Part shown: positions 22,214 to 36,149 of the stretch, piece by piece
Layout: every line of letters begins with the position of its first letter
Numbering within the stretch: position 1 is the first letter of the stretch
Origin: Hofstenia miamia
Taxonomy: Eukaryota > Xenacoelomorpha > Acoela
Reading direction: 5' to 3'
Assembly: GCA_004352715.1 (NCBI GenBank)
Contig: SCFE01000116.1
Coordinates: 1,280,998-1,344,997 of the forward strand
Length of the DNA stretch: 64,000 nt
Notes under the pieces: model-generated
What the model saw: the letters and a program-made list of their open reading frames with translations, nothing else
The model's database searches: none
What the model was told of the DNA's origin: nothing
Program-made: the position numbers and the translations under genes

Positions 22214-25200
22214 CTAAATTAAAAAAATTATTTCAATGCTTTTCTCAAAATTTATTTCTTTATTTTTAATGGTAGTGTGACATAATTGCTGTCAATCAAA
22301 AGAAAAAGACAATTTATTTAATTAATTTTTGATTAACTTGTTTTTATATCAATTAGAATGGAAAGATTTGATAAAAAGTTTTAACTGAAATTGCATAGCT
22401 AATGGATAGCCAAAAACAACACATTGCATAAAGATTAGCAGAAGAAATTCAACCGTAGAAATAATACTAAATAAAAAAGAGGTACATGTTAACATTGTAC
22501 AAATTTCCTATAAATACTGTATGGAGAATTAGATTAGTTGATGGTTTTAAATTCAGGAAGAGAAATATGAATTTCTTCATAATTGCAGTATACTACTATT
22601 TTGGTTTTTGACATATATATTAGTACACTCATCAAAAATAATATTACTAATGTAATATCATTTACTGTGAGCATATGTTTGAAAGTCATCATATCATGTC
22701 TTCTGTAGTTTACACATGGTACTATGTTGCCTAGGTTGTCATGTCATGTCTTTTACTAATACATACATGACTATTATGGTCTCCATGTGTTCTTACGCTT
22801 GCAGCAACAAGTTTTTGTCCAGAAATGAATTGGCACTGAATTATAATTATTGAGTGTTTCTTCTCAGGAGATAACTTAGTTATAATTTAATGTCTTGCTG
22901 GGAATGCACAATATTAGCAGTTCTTCTGGACAAATGTCATTTGCATTCAATACTTCAAATTTACATCTGGATTTCAAACACTGTGTCCCTATTATTACTC
23001 AAAACTTAACAAAGAAATTTTGCTTAAAGATATTGATTTAATAATTCATAACAACAATTCCTTTTCCCTTATTTCTCTGAAAGCATGTGACCTTAGAAGG
23101 TAGTCAAAATTGGTGAAGGGAAGGGATTAGCAAATGTAGACCCAGTGCAATAAGAACAAAGTCTGCAAAACAGCATAAGCTTTGGCTGCTACAGTTCACC
23201 ATACCTTAGTCTATCTAAGTTGGTATGTGCATTTATCTTTCAGCTTGTTTTTTCAATCTTAGAATGTATTGTTTAATATTGTATCCTTATTGTGAAATCA
23301 TGTACACTCATTGAAAGCTCTATTTATTTCCATTATAAAAGACTATTGCTGAAAGTAACTGTTTTGTCTAATTCATCATCAGTAGTACTGACCCCTCAAC
23401 TGTTAGTATATCTTGCATGTAACCAAATGTATCTGTAATATATCCTCAAGTTATGCAATTAACTGACATTGGTGTGCTTAGGTTTAACACATGCTGCTCA
23501 ATCAAACTGCTCTTGATTGAGTGTTGCAATGTTCCCTACAATTGATGAATCACTTCAATGCTCTCTTACTCTGATGTTTGCAGTTAACATGATTATCAAA
23601 TTATTGCACAAACTACAATGAGCAAAATGGCATCAATTAACAACAAAATTTAGATATTTCAAATACAGAATTTTTTTCCTTGTTTCCTTGTTTAGTTATT
23701 TAATACTATTTTAATATTGGTTAACAAATAACCAGTATTTCTTCTATTGACCTAAAAAACTCGAAATTTTGACCCAAAAATTTTGACTTATTTTACTTAA
23801 AAGCGTAATGTTTTAGCTAAAAATTGACCTAAAGATTTTTAAGCTTTTGTAAAATTCGTGAATTCTATACTAAACATAATCAACTAGTTAGTAAGAAGCA
23901 CCAGTACAGAACTTCCCATTATTTTATTGTCTTATGCATGTATTTTAACATTAATAAGAATCATTCCATAGAAGCAGGAGAACGCATGCTATTTTCAGCA
24001 ACCCATATTCTGTAAGATTTAATGAACCAATTATTCATTAAGTCATGTAATCTATAGTTTTCAATTTTCGGCAAAGCATTCTAAATTAAGGTTGATTCAA
24101 ACTCAAAGCACTTTATAATTTCAATTCAATTGATAGTAATTTGTGTTTTGCACTAACTTTTGCATTACTGCCTCATTGAGAACAGTTTTTGCTCTCCAAG
24201 CAATGGCACCCTTAATAATTACATTTTTATAAACATTGGCAAAGTATTAAAATAATAATTATATGTTTGCTCTAACTTATTGTGCAGTGATATTTTCCCA
24301 TGTTTTTGTAACCAAGAAATTTATATTTTTAAAAGCTAAATGAATTGGAAATGACGTTATAGATTTATAAGTAGAGGCTTCCTCCCCTTTAAACTTTTGT
24401 TTACAATTTAAGTACAAAACATTTAAATTTTCTCAGGTATTCTGCTATTAAAAATTAAGTTTCGTATTGCACAGTTTTAAGGAGGTTCTTATGAAAATCA
24501 TTCATACATTGTTTCTCTTCCAAAAAATTCAAACTAAAAATTTGACCTCAAAGAAAATTTTAACATTTTTTTACCAATCCTAAATGTTGTAAAATTTTGA
24601 CCTTAAAATTTTTAAAATATGTATGCATATGCATCAAAAAATTAAATTTCTAACTATTTAAACAAAAATGACTTTATTTCAATTTTAACTTTTTTTACTT
24701 TTGTTTGCACTAATAATAAAATTAATAGCTATGAAGTAACTCAATAAAGTGTATGTGGAAATATAAATTAAAACAGTTTTCTACAAACGAATAGAGAAGT
24801 GAAACACACATTATGATGACATAGACTTAGTTACCATTAGTTTTTCGTTTTACTTATTGGTCATATTTTGCTCTGAGCCCAGAACAGGTTAAAGTCGGCA
24901 ATGAACATAAAATGGCATCAGTCTGTGTGTATTAGTTGAAAGATATTTTGGTAGGTGTCAGGTTTATGTGTCTGAATTAAACATATAGAAGATCAATTGG
25001 TTTCAGTAACTAGGTGTTTTCAACAACACAATGAAGAAACTTGCTAAGATCATGAATAACAAGCATAAAATTTTTTCCAAAATTTACAGTGTCTAGTTTG
25101 TCCAGCTTTTTTTGTACCTAGTTTATTGCAGAGCCAAAATATTTATGAATTTTGAATTTAAAAATGTATGTTTGAGTGCTTTGAGAATAGATGCATTAGA

Positions 25201-27149
25201 AGTGCAGAGTTTAATCAGAAGAAATTTCAACTTGGTGACATACTACATGTAAGTTTACTGTCCTAAGGAAATTTCCGATATTTATGGAGATGCCTCAACG
25301 TGAAAAACAAAGCCTTGAATTCAGCTGATTACTTAATACACTGATGAGAACAAAGCATCCTGATTCGTCCTCAATATTCGATTCGAAATAATCACTTCTG
25401 ATTCGAGAACTAATCTCGCATAGTGACTATGTGTTGAATTCTAGACTGACTGATTTTTTATCAAATATTAGTGATTTTGCTAAACATTTGCATGCTAATA
25501 ACGTTGGAACTACTACAAATTGGTTGGGATGCTATTTAACTAATCTTGATCTGCCCAAACACTTAAGCCCAAGAGTAGTCCTATCTCCCTATGCTCTCGC
25601 CACCTTCATTTGAGGGAACTGAATTGCACTGCACCAAAACGGTTCCTTCAATCAATATATTGAAACTCCCTGAGAAAAATTACTGAAGAAAAATTGGTCC
25701 AATGTCAGTGTTTAACAAAAGCAAGAATTTACTGCAATTTTCTTAGATCAACAACAATTTTATATTTAAAAAATAGATTTATGCAATATTTATAAAAACA
25801 AATATTTGTGAGTTTTTCTTCAATTCTGTGCTTAGACAATAAAAATAGTCTTAAGAGGTCCTGTAATTTAAGTGTACAAAAATATTGAAATAAAGTGCAA
25901 CAAAATTTCTGACACTAAAACATAAATAAACATGAATTTTCTGCAAAATATATCTAAAAATTGGAAGTAAAACAAAAATTGATTAAACTCAATAAAGAAT
26001 TGAAATCTAAAATGGAACAGGCTCATAAAAATGTCCTAAAAAATGCCTTAAAGAGAATTCATATCATCCATAGTTTGAAACATATTGGAATCCCTGTCAA
26101 GGTTATTATTTCCGTTTAAATAGCAGGTGTGAGGTCAGTTGTGCCACTATTCAACCTTAGGCTTACGAACGATACCAAATAAAATCTGATCTTTTGTAGT
26201 TATTTAAATGCGTATTTACTAATCTCTTTTTGAATTTTTCAGATTTCTCAGTTTACACTACAGTCAGGATGCAGTACATTATGAAAATATGACTGCCCAA
26301 AATTGAAATTCATATTTTCATTACTTAAAACTGAAAGTCTAATCACATCATTTTGAATGAATGCTCTGTGTGGAAGACTTCTCAAGTTGTGTGTGTTATA
26401 TTAATGAAAAATGGAAAACACTTTTTAAATTGCTGTATTGTGCTAGACAAAGAGTTGAAAGTAAGGAACACATATTTATTGGTACCAATGACAGAAACAT
26501 TAAGTAATTTTATAACTGCATTCAAAATGGAGCATTGAAAAATATCTTCATTGTAGTGCAGGAAATCTCAACATTCACTTATACCCTGCTAGTCTATTGG
26601 GCTGTATGTATTAAATTTTACTGAATAAATGTTTAAAAAGAGCTTGCCTGTGTGAATGGTGTTGCTACGTCGGATAAGGCAATGACATATAAACTTAGAT
26701 ATCGTTTTCTAAAAATAATATAATTTCAAAATTTTCAACTGTATTCATAGTCAAAGAATTTGGGTGACATTTCTTTTAGTAAAATCACTTGAAATCAGGG
26801 CTTCCATTAATATTGATATGAGTTAATGTCAACATGTTGATATCAGATCAATTTATTTGATTTGATATAGATTTTTATAGCGATTAATTTCAGTGGATTT
26901 AGACATCTTGAAAATGTATTCATTACAGTTGCAAAATGCTATACAAAATTCAGATTTAATGTAATTCAAACATAGGAATAATTTTTATCAAATAGTTTCA
27001 ACACTAAAGGGAAGCATGCTTATCCATAGATGTGTCAAGAAAATCGTTTATTTTAATTTTTTTCATCATTATTTGAGTTTCGTTATTTAATTTGAATGGT
27101 ATTTTAACTAAATTTGAGGGTTTTGAAATTTATTAATTGGGCCCCAGAT
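22214..27149. other. AT-rich DNA, no gene supported
   Basis: Likely intron or intergenic DNA next to the exon at 21788-22213. I see no transposase, RT or RNA gene. A weak acceptor-like TTTGAATTTTTCAG ends near 26241 on the plus strand, but the open frame after it is only about 20 codons. The small ORFs at 25431-25613 and 26353-26538 have no recognisable content. Confidence 0.55.
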
Positions 27150-27479
27150 CTAGTGTTGGAGGCAGTCTTGAGCCACGTTCCCAAGAATGTGAGCGGAGAG
27201 TAGACCAATAATTTCGACTAACTCAAATGCGGGCATGAGTTAACATATTCTCAGTATTCAACACTGAGCCCGCCCGTTAAGCTCTCAGTCCACCTGTTAA
27301 AATCTCAGTCCACCCGTGCCCGCCCGTAAATTTAATCGACCGTGACGGACCAGCAAGCTGTAAATAGCAGCAGTTAAAACAAAAAGACTTATTATTGAGA
27401 AAAAAAAACTGAATAAAAGAAACAAAGGAAAAAAATTGAAAAAAAACAATCAAAATTTAAAAAAATGAAACAAAAATAA

Positions 27480-29400
27480 ATAGCTAAATTGGCTTGTTCA
27501 TCTTGCATGAGCGGATCACCAAAAGTTCGTCGACATGATTTCCTTGCAGCCTGGTGCTTTTGCATGTCAGAATATTTCTAGCATCACTAAAACTTTTTTC
27601 AGATTGAGTTTCTGTAGCAGTAATACCTAATTAGCAACGAGCAATAACTTTAAGATGACAAAAAGCTGAAAGCCTCCAAAAGTCCAAAATATTAATGGTT
27701 TTCCTGTTAGACTTTGCTTCAATGTGCTTGACATAACGGGTATATTCATTACCTTGTTGATGGAATTGATCATCGTCCAAATCTGAATCAAAAAATGATG
27801 GTGCCTTCCTTAAAGATTTTAATGGAGGTGAGATGTTTGATGAATTATCCGCGATTTCATTGATATGTGCACGAATTTGCTTTTCAGCAATTTTTCCTGA
27901 GTTTTATTAGAATGACGGGGATCTAGAAGAGTTGTGATATAATGATACGCAGTTAATTTTTGGCAGCACTTTTCTTGTATGTAACACTTCAGCATTTTAC
28001 TGAGATTAAAACAGCCATTTTCACTATCAACCGACGCCAGCTTTGTAATAAGTTTTTGCAAAACAGAGATAACTAAATTAATTGTTGGTTTTTGTTTTTC
28101 GGATAAAATTTGCGTCGCTCTACAAACAAATTCAATATTTGCATCAAGTTTTTCAGCAAATGTCGTTTTAGATTCGCAAATTTGTCAAGATATTCTTCTT
28201 TTTCGCAAATTATGGCGTTTATTTCGTCATAATTCTTATCTATAGAACACAACATATAAAAGTGCGTATTCCACAGTGTTCCCACTTCTTGCTTCAGCTT
28301 TGTTGGCAATCTATTGTTCAATCCTGCTTACTTGAAATAGCGCACAATATCTTTAGCAGAAGTTACCAGTTGTGCAATTTCACCTGTCTGCTTTCCAAGT
28401 ATAGTTCGTAAAGCCGTATTTAGGTCATGACCTGCGCAGGAAATTCGATCAAAAGCACCGGTAACGGTAGATATAAGCTTACTATCGCTATCGATAGTAC
28501 ATGGAGGAGACAACTTGAAACTTGAGAGATCAACAATGGGTTCCATTTTCTTTTTGATATCAAATAAAATATTGTATGCCTGCTTCAATTCCATGTCATA
28601 TGACTAAACTGCTAGAGTACCAGATCTTTTCTCAAATTCAGCATTAATCATAGAGTAGTTAATAGCAGTAAATTGTTCATTAGCGTATTTCGAAGTCCAA
28701 TCATCAACTTGAAATGAAACAGGACAAACTGATAATGAATCCAGTGTAGAGTTAATCTGATTCATTAGCAAATCTTTCAAAGCAGTTTTAGTCGTCTCTT
28801 AGTATTGTCATAAAATCCAGAATTATGCAAAAAAAGATCATTAACATCAATGGAACCGTATTGGTTTCTCATAACTACAAGCGATTGTGCCATAGATAAG
28901 AATCCCATTCCAGTAGCCACACTTATTGGACGGAAATCCATGGCGCACATTTCAGTAAGTTTCCGATTTGACTGGCGTTTTTCCGATTCTGGAAAACGTG
29001 ATGATGATGACGAAGTCGACTTTGATACAAAATTCTGAAATACAGTTTTATCGAAATGTGTAGAATGATGCTGCTTTGGACAGGACTTTATATGGTGTTG
29101 AAGCCAAGTAGTTCCATTAGATGTCTTATAACTATATACGTGAAGACAAGTACACGCAACATATTCAAATATAATATTGTCGTTTAATGACTCGCTGATA
29201 AATGAAAAAGATTTCCATATGTTTTTCTTACCATTTGGATTCTTGATCAGTTTTGCCATGTTAGTTGAAAGCACAATAGAAATGTTGTTTGAATTCCATT
29301 TTGATACCATGTCAGACATTTGTAAACAAAGAAATAATGTGCTACCTTCAAATAAAGAAATATTTGTAGTAACAAACTTTGCCGTAGTAGACGCAAGCAT
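27480..29400 (-). pseudogene. hAT-superfamily transposase, decayed
   Basis: Minus-strand pieces in hAT order. 29400-28777 has a BED-type zinc finger (CTCLHVYSYK, then HHIKSC) and then DFRPISVATGMGF, the D-R-P-x-S plus GxGF signature region. 28594-28328 contains ISCAGHDLNTALR, the conserved C-x-x-H region. 28321-28073 has TLWNTHFYML, around the conserved tryptophan. 28061-27819 has YHYITTLLDPRH, the L-D-P-R motif. About 27640-27500 encodes ITATETQSEKSFSDARNIL, the hATC dimerisation domain. The pieces fall in different frames with intervening stops, so no active enzyme is expected. The closest style is the ZBED/hobo-Ac-Tam3 group. GC-rich blocks near 27275-27350 and 30255-30330 may be the subterminal regions of the same element, with tentative ends TAGTGTTGG (27151) and TAGTGTGTGG (minus, 30340), but no matching 8-bp target duplication is visible. 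Confidence 0.8.
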
Positions 29401-29436
29401 TAGCCAATCATTAGATAAAAATGATTATGATTAATA

Positions 29437-29885
29437 CAGGGTAGGCCAGAAGTTAGGGGCAATACCAAAAATGTAATTTTTTAATGTAAATTAAGCATTT
29501 ATTCAGTTTATATACGTTCACTGTAATGCAATAAATAATAAATGATCTATTTATTTACAAATACTCAAATTGTCCACCATTTACCTCGATGCACTTCAAA
29601 ACTCTGTTCTCCATTGATGAACACACTTGTTATTCTTTCTTTGAACTCTTCCAAAGATTATGGTTTAGTACTGTACACAGCTTCCTTAATAACTCCCCAG
29701 AGGAAGAAGTCAGGCGGAGTAAGATCGGGAGATCTTGGGGACCACTCAAGTCCTCCCCGTCGGCCTAATGCGTTGGGGCACCATCATGCTGGATATAAAC
29801 ACTATTAATCCCAGCACTTGTTAAATTTATAGGTGAGTGATTGAGTGATTTGTGTATCACTGCCCCTAACCTTTGGCCCACCTTG
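29437..29885 (-). mobile_element. Tc1/mariner-type deletion derivative with TIRs and TA duplication
   Basis: Inverted ends: CAGGGTAGGCCAGAAGTTAG at 29437 and, read on the minus strand from 29885, CAAGGTGGGCCAAAGGTTAG. Both are flanked by TA (29435-29436 and 29886-29887). Inside, the minus strand encodes the end of an IS630/Tc1/mariner transposase: VYIQHDGAPTH (second catalytic Asp region, stop soon after) and then EWSPRSPDLTPPDFFLWG with IKEAVYSTKP. The N-terminal half including the first Asp is missing, so it is a 449-bp internally deleted copy. It sits immediately upstream of the hAT transposase relic. Confidence 0.85.
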
Positions 29886-29887
29886 TA

Positions 29888-30820
29888 TAATAGTAGACTA
29901 AATTAGTATACTATCCAGCATTAAATGCTGAACGATATGCCTCTCTTGAGTAACTATTCCTCTCTGCAAATGAACAAACAATAAATCACATGCATATTAC
30001 ATGCAAACAAATGCATTGCACATTAATCGCATCGTCCAACGCATTTGTACATTAGTCACGTGTTTTCATTATGTACCTGTGAATTACTTCAGATCCAATA
30101 AAAGCATTACTATCTGATATTAAATTTACTTATGGTAGATTTGAGATATAGTAAAGTTGTGATTTGAGGTATAGCAAACAGAATTGTAAAGAGATATTGT
30201 GTTTTGAGATATTAGTAAACAGAACAAACTTACAATACTTTTATCTTTTCTTCTCTATGCCAGCCTGTGGCCCGCCCATTAAAGTTTTAGTCCGCCCGTG
30301 GCCCACTAGAGCCCGCGGGCATCGGCCAGCCCACACACTACATATGAGGCCACTCTGTATGCAGAATAAATTTAAAGGCAATATGGCAATTGATATAGCA
30401 TTAAATTATAGAAAGTGAAGGATATAATTTTATTTAAAATTACTTTCAATGTATCTATTCAATATAGAAATAAAGTTCATATAATATATATATATATATT
30501 GTGTTTAGAACTATGACAATGATGAAAAAAGTATATGCAAAGTCTAATACACGAAATATATACTTGAGGAAGTTCTAAAAATTACGCACATGCATAAACA
30601 TACATAGATCGAAAATCAGCGATACATGATAATAATCTGGAGCAGAACAATAGATATCATGTGAACCCCCCAGTGTTCGAGAATATATTGCATATTGACA
30701 TCCTTATGTTAGTATTTACAACTTTTTATATATATTTCTTTTTTCGGATTGAAACTTATACCAGTCAAAGGTCAGACTGATCAAGCACGAATAAAATTCG
30801 AAACTAATGTGCAACTTCAT
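29888..30820. other. AT-rich DNA with possible hAT terminal region, no gene
   Basis: No coding sequence. The GC-rich block near 30255-30330 (CCCGCCCATTAAAG, then GAGCCCGCGGGC) resembles the block near 27275-27350 (GCCCGCCCGTTAAG) and is probably the other subterminal end of the hAT element. Confidence 0.5.
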
Positions 30821-30821
30821 A

Positions 30822-30853
<32 letters not shown>

Positions 30854-30968
30854 NNNNNNNNNNNNNNNNNNNNNNNNNNNNNNNNNNNNNNNNNNNNNNN
30901 NNNNNNNNNNNNNNNNNNNNNNNNNNNNNNNNNNNNNNNNNNNNNNNNNNNNNNNNNNNNNNNNNTTC

Positions 30969-31004
<36 letters not shown>
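30821..31004. repeat. (AT)n microsatellite containing an assembly gap
   Basis: Runs of alternating AT at 30823-30853 and 30972-31004 flank 112 N (30854-30965). The flanks share CATATGAATAT / CATATGTATAT. The gap is likely caused by the simple repeat; the long X-filled ORFs across it are artefacts. Confidence 0.9.
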
Positions 31005-31006
<2 letters not shown>

Positions 31007-34000
31007 ATTTTAACTTTCTTAGAAATACATTTGTATTTAGTTTTCAACTAAAGTGCGCTAAGAGAAATTGATAACGCAATAATTTCTTAAAATTTAATAT
31101 TTACTGAAAAATATTACTGTGGTCTCACCTTTAAGCCAGCCATTGATATCAAACAATTCATAAAATTGGCGCTCTCACTATTTGCCAATTCATGCATTTA
31201 AATATAATGCATATTACAGTTTTACAGCCTATAATATTACAGTATTCAACAGTATTCAACAATAAATGTTGTCATGGATTTTGAACAATATCCAACTGCA
31301 TGTATGCAATACATGAATTTTTGTAAAATTTTAGAAAATGACAAAACCAAACAAAAGTGTAATTTATAGGGTAAAATGTATATTGGGATCTATCACAATA
31401 TATGATTTTAGGTTTATTAAGAAAATGAGAATCACTTAGTAAGTGGTACACAACTGAATGCAATATTCATGTAGTTGATCATTTACTAGTTAAGTGAAGT
31501 TTGCATTAGAATCTTGCTGTGAAGGCCCGATTAATTTTCATGGCCCATGACTATTATTCTAAGTTTCTGGAAAATAACAAAATGTGTATATATAAAGAAA
31601 ATTTCTTAGATATTCGACCTCTTGAATATTCACACTACTTCTCAAAATGTTCATTCCTTAAATATATACTAGTATAACTTTAGCACATTAAATTACATAT
31701 TTTCCTTATTTCTTATATTTCCTGTCACATGTGAGTTGTTAAGACAGGCATAAGCCCTTGCCAATGGGACACCCTGAAGCTCTCATAATACCTATGACTA
31801 TTTGCCATGTGGAAATGGATTTATTCTATTGGACCCCATCTAGTGACGAAATATTTTTGACAAAGTTTCTATTTTTGATTTTTAAGATGGGGCAAAGTGA
31901 TATAATTAATAAGAAATGTTTTTGACAGTTAAATTAATTTTTTGGCAACATTTTTATTTTTTAAGCAAACTGACATATTTGCTTCTGTTAATATAGTTAT
32001 GACATGCTCATTGTAACAATGTTCTTAATTATGCAACAAGCAAAATAATTCATAGATGTAAAACCTAGCACTTGGGTATAACATTTCATATTTTGTATAG
32101 AAATATTTCAACATGCATTAATATTAATGAAAGATATAGTATGCAATGGGTAAAAAACAACAATTTCTTTAGCAATTGTGTATAATTTGTACTAAATGTA
32201 AAAGCACACATTAGACAATGACTCCACATATTGAAGTTCTTAAGATGTGTTTGTTGTAACAATGTTTAATCATGCAACAAGGAAAATAATTGATAGACGT
32301 GAAACTTGTGGTCTGGTAATATCCAAATACAAAGTGGAGAAATATTTTGCTAACCTTAAACACTATAGTCACATGAAAAAGATGTACATTTTCAAAAACA
32401 AGATAGAAAATATCCGCCAAACTTAACAAGCATATGAAATATACCATTGATAAATCAATAAAAAATTGAAATGTCTGATATACATGACAAAAGCAAGATC
32501 ATTTTCACCAATATCCAAATAAAAATGGAAAAATGTTCACCATGCTAAAGCATTACACATATATGAAGGAAAACAAATTGTATATGAGCTGTTTTCGTGC
32601 AGACTGAGTTGTTGTGCATAGCTTCACCTCATCTAGCAAATTTACACAGACGTACCATCATTTATTGTCATAGTTGAAATGGGAAATCACGATGCCCAAA
32701 CTTGTTATCCAGATTATTCGCTACATTGCAAGCTGATGTATCCATAATAGTAATGCATTAATTCATCCTTCCAAAATTCTTATGTTTCCATGTTGAATTA
32801 ACCTTTCTAAATGCTTAAAATGTTTGTAAATGGGTAAACAAATTTAGTTAATAGTGTATTATTCACATGCAAAAATACAGGTGCATGGTAATTAGAAGAC
32901 AAGTTGCAATGAACTTTGAGAAACAAACGTCTTTTAATATAAATAATGAAAAACACTATGTATAATATCCCATAACATAAATTCATTTTAAAGTGGAAAT
33001 GTAAAAAGCCTACTCAGTTAACTGTGAAATACTATAATATACAAATCCAGTGAAAACAAAATATGGAAAAAGTATATGATGTACCCATTATTCTTTGTGG
33101 AGAAGCATTTTGAAATTGTTAGCACAGTTTGCTTTGCTGTTTAAGTAGCTTTGAGCCAGGGAGTTGATAGTCATGAATTGATCTTTTAACATTAAAATGA
33201 AAAAACACACTTGAATTCATTACTGCAAAACCCATTAGTGCTTTCAATCTCTTGTGTGTCAAAAAGATTATTTTATAAACAAATCTTATTAAAGTGAAAA
33301 TGCCTTTAATTGAGATAAAAAATGCATTAAATTGTGCCTTCATCATTGAAAAACTGAAACTGTGTATAACTATGACGTGTAAACTAGAACAAAGAACAAA
33401 GAAACTTTGTAGATATCTCCACTATTTTAAAAATTAATTTTATTTTACTAATTATTTATTATAGAATTTTTTATAATTTTTATTTTTCAAGTAATTTTTT
33501 TGTTAATTTATTTTTTGCAATTCATTTCTTTGCTAAGATATTTGAATTATAGCATTTGGCTAAAATCAAATTATTGTTAAAATGTATCAGGCACTTTGAT
33601 CATTGAAAGATAATGAATATAACACTGATAATGTCAATATGTGTTCTCTCCCAACATCAAATTAGTTGTTACCCTTTGTGAAGGAGTTGGCATTTTTAAT
33701 GCTATGAAAGAAGAAATTCTCTTTTTGCAGTTTTTTGCATATGCTTCTTTCATTTGTAATTTAGATTTTACACATTGTATTGATAATATATTGTGGTATC
33801 AGCACCTGTGATGAAAGCCTTACGTTATTCTCTCTGTTGCCACTAGAGGCTCTCATTGCTACTAATTATGCTTTCTCTCCAGTTCCTGTGTTTGATCAGC
33901 TACCCACGCTTACGTCAATGTGCAATACTCATTTTAGTTCTGCCTATTTGCAGGTTTTGTTGTTGCTTATTTATCTGCATGTATAAATAGGGCCTTATTG

Positions 34001-34300
34001 TGCACAAGCATTCATGAAAAGTTTAGTTTATGCAAACTTGTGTTCTCTTTGCTCTCACTCATATTAATAGATGGCCATGAGCAGCTAAGCTTTCTATAGA
34101 GCTGAGAGGGTGCGTGGCATGTAATTTGGGTGCAGGTCTTTCTCAGCCGTCTTATGACCACCACATAAACCCATTCAGTTCTGGGGCTCAGCTGATCCAG
34201 ATTATTCTTGTGTTACTATTGATGGCAGCTTTGTTGTCTTGCTTTGGCAGTAATTGCCATGTAATCCTAGATGCTGCCAGTGCTGATCATATCCATAGTA
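31005..34300. other. AT-rich DNA, degenerate repeats, no gene supported
   Basis: A diverged direct repeat occurs at about 31998-32110 and 32236-32345 (TTGTAACAATGTT and ATGCAACAA in both, roughly 238 bp apart), with a weaker third copy near 32500. No protein family recognised. A block at 33800-34290 is richer in GC than its surroundings but holds no clear gene. Confidence 0.5.
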
Positions 34301-35673
34301 CAGTGGAATCCGCTTAATTGGACCACTGGACAATCAGGGCATCTGCTTAATTGGGGCATTTGTTCATAAACAGAATCATTTATATCTAACATATGTATGA
34401 ATATATGTTGTTTTATTGGGACAAAATTCCACTTAATTGGGCCAATTTTACACAACACATTAATAATTTTAATGGCTGTTTTTTAGTCAATTGGCAGATT
34501 TGTGACACTTATTAAAGCAAACAATTTGATTTCATTGTTCTTGCATTGAAAATAAACAGTTTTGCACATTAAATAGCTTTCCGGCCATTTGATTATGCAA
34601 TCTTGTTAACTTGGGTGTGTACATTCCATTATGCTAAAAGCAACAGTTATAGGTGATGCAAGCAGCTCGTCTGTCATTGGCTAACAAGGGTGTCATGTGA
34701 GACGCGGAATAACTCACCTGAGAGTGCATTACGTCGCTTCTTTAGAAATCTAACAGTCAGTGTCAAGATGTCAAAAAGAAAGGATCTCACTCTGAAGGAG
34801 AAAATTGCTATCCTTGATCAGATAAAATCCCTTCCACATGGAACCAGTCAAAGAAAAATTAGTGAGTTACTGAAAATACCGAAGACCAAAATAGCCCGGT
34901 TACAAAAAGAAAGTGTCAATGTGCGTGAATTAGCAAACACTGGGGAGTCAGCAACAACAAAACGTCAATTATCCAGCCACTAGATCAAGGGGTTATTCGA
35001 AATCTTAAAGGTCATTACAGATCCGAATTAATGAAACTTACATTAAATCATTTAGAATCTGGTGATATCCTGCCTAGCGCGTCCGAAACTTCCTTCAGTT
35101 CTAAAGTGACAATTTCGGAAGCTATCCAACTTGTGGCTAAAAGTTGGAAAAATATTAAACCAGGACGATTGCTAATTGCTTCAGAAAAGGTTGTTTTGTA
35201 CTAAATTCCACCGTACCATCCGTCATTGACGACCATGAACCTACCCAGCAGCTGCAGGGTGAAGATCAATGGGCAGTTCTTTCTGTCAGTGGCTATGAGA
35301 ACTACACAACAATTGATGAGAATTTGACATGTTACGACAAATCAACAGACAATCTGATGACATTATTGAACACATTGTTGCCAAAAGGCCATGTTTAAGT
35401 GAAGACAGTGATGAAAATAATGACAACAATGATCTTCCACTGCCACCAGTTGACCACAAGTCCGCCAGAACCGCTCTCCAAATGCTGAAAAGATACATGC
35501 TTCAACAAGGAATCGACATGCCATCCATTTTGTACACTTCTCAGGACAACATTGATGGGTCAACAATATTAAAACATTACAACGGCGGGAAAATTGTTAT
35601 ACCTAGAATGGCAAAACCTGTCAATTGGCGATTTTTATTTTTTAATGAGTTTTTAAGCATAATAAAATTATAG
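34301..35673 (+). pseudogene. pogo/Tigger-type transposase, internally deleted
   Basis: A pogo-like terminal sequence, CAGTGGAATCCGCTTAATTG, starts at 34301 after TA. 34768-34983 encodes a CENP-B/psq-type helix-turn-helix (KRKDLTLKEKIAILDQIKS, then TSQRKISELLKIPKTKIARL). The frame then jumps directly, about 34970, to the far end of the DDE domain (QPLDQGVIRNLKGHYRSELM, where the Asp corresponds to the third catalytic position), continuing to a stop near 35204. The first two catalytic Asp regions are therefore deleted. 35329-35673 encodes an acidic C-terminal tail (SEDSDENNDNNDLPLPP). I could not find the right-hand inverted end, so the element is also truncated or diverged there. It cannot be active. 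Confidence 0.8.
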
Positions 35674-35690
35674 CAACATATAATATTATG

Positions 35691-36149
35691 GTATACATTC
35701 TAAAGTACTATACAGTGATATGTTGGCAGTAAATGTTTAAAAAATGTTCAGTGTATGTCCTTCTAAAATGTAATGAAAACGATTGTGCAATAATTCAACA
35801 TCATTATTTTCTTTTTAATATAAGTGCATTGATTATAATGTTATCGCTAATGTACCTAGCTTGATTGTGTAATAATTCATCAAGAAAAATCCTTCCTGGA
35901 TTGAAATGAAGAGCTAGCATTTCAAGTTTTTTACAAATTCGTGACACAAATTGAATATATCTCAGATCTAATACTTACTACTGGCGTATTGTAGAGACTT
36001 TTGTAACTGATTAGTTCATCCAATAGGAACTAAATAACAATACACTTCAAATAAACCTAACATTTATTGGCTTTTGTGTCATGTCTCATCATTTCATCTA
36101 TAATTTCTGCGTTTATATACAATCTTTTGATTTCAAAATTTACAATTTT
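35691..36149. other. Spacer between Tigger and piggyBac relics
   Basis: AT-rich, no ORF of interest. It may contain the 5' end of the piggyBac element; several TTAA sites are present but no matching inverted ends were identified. Confidence 0.5.

Noticed and set aside
27151-30340. Exact hAT element boundaries
   Set aside because: TAGTG-type ends can be proposed, but the adjacent 8-bp sequences (CCCAGATC and CATATGAG) do not match, so no firm boundary is annotated.
33780-34317. Short ORFs at 33780-33986 and 34114-34317 as genes
   Set aside because: No homology recognised and no splice or promoter context; they sit in spacer just left of the Tigger end.
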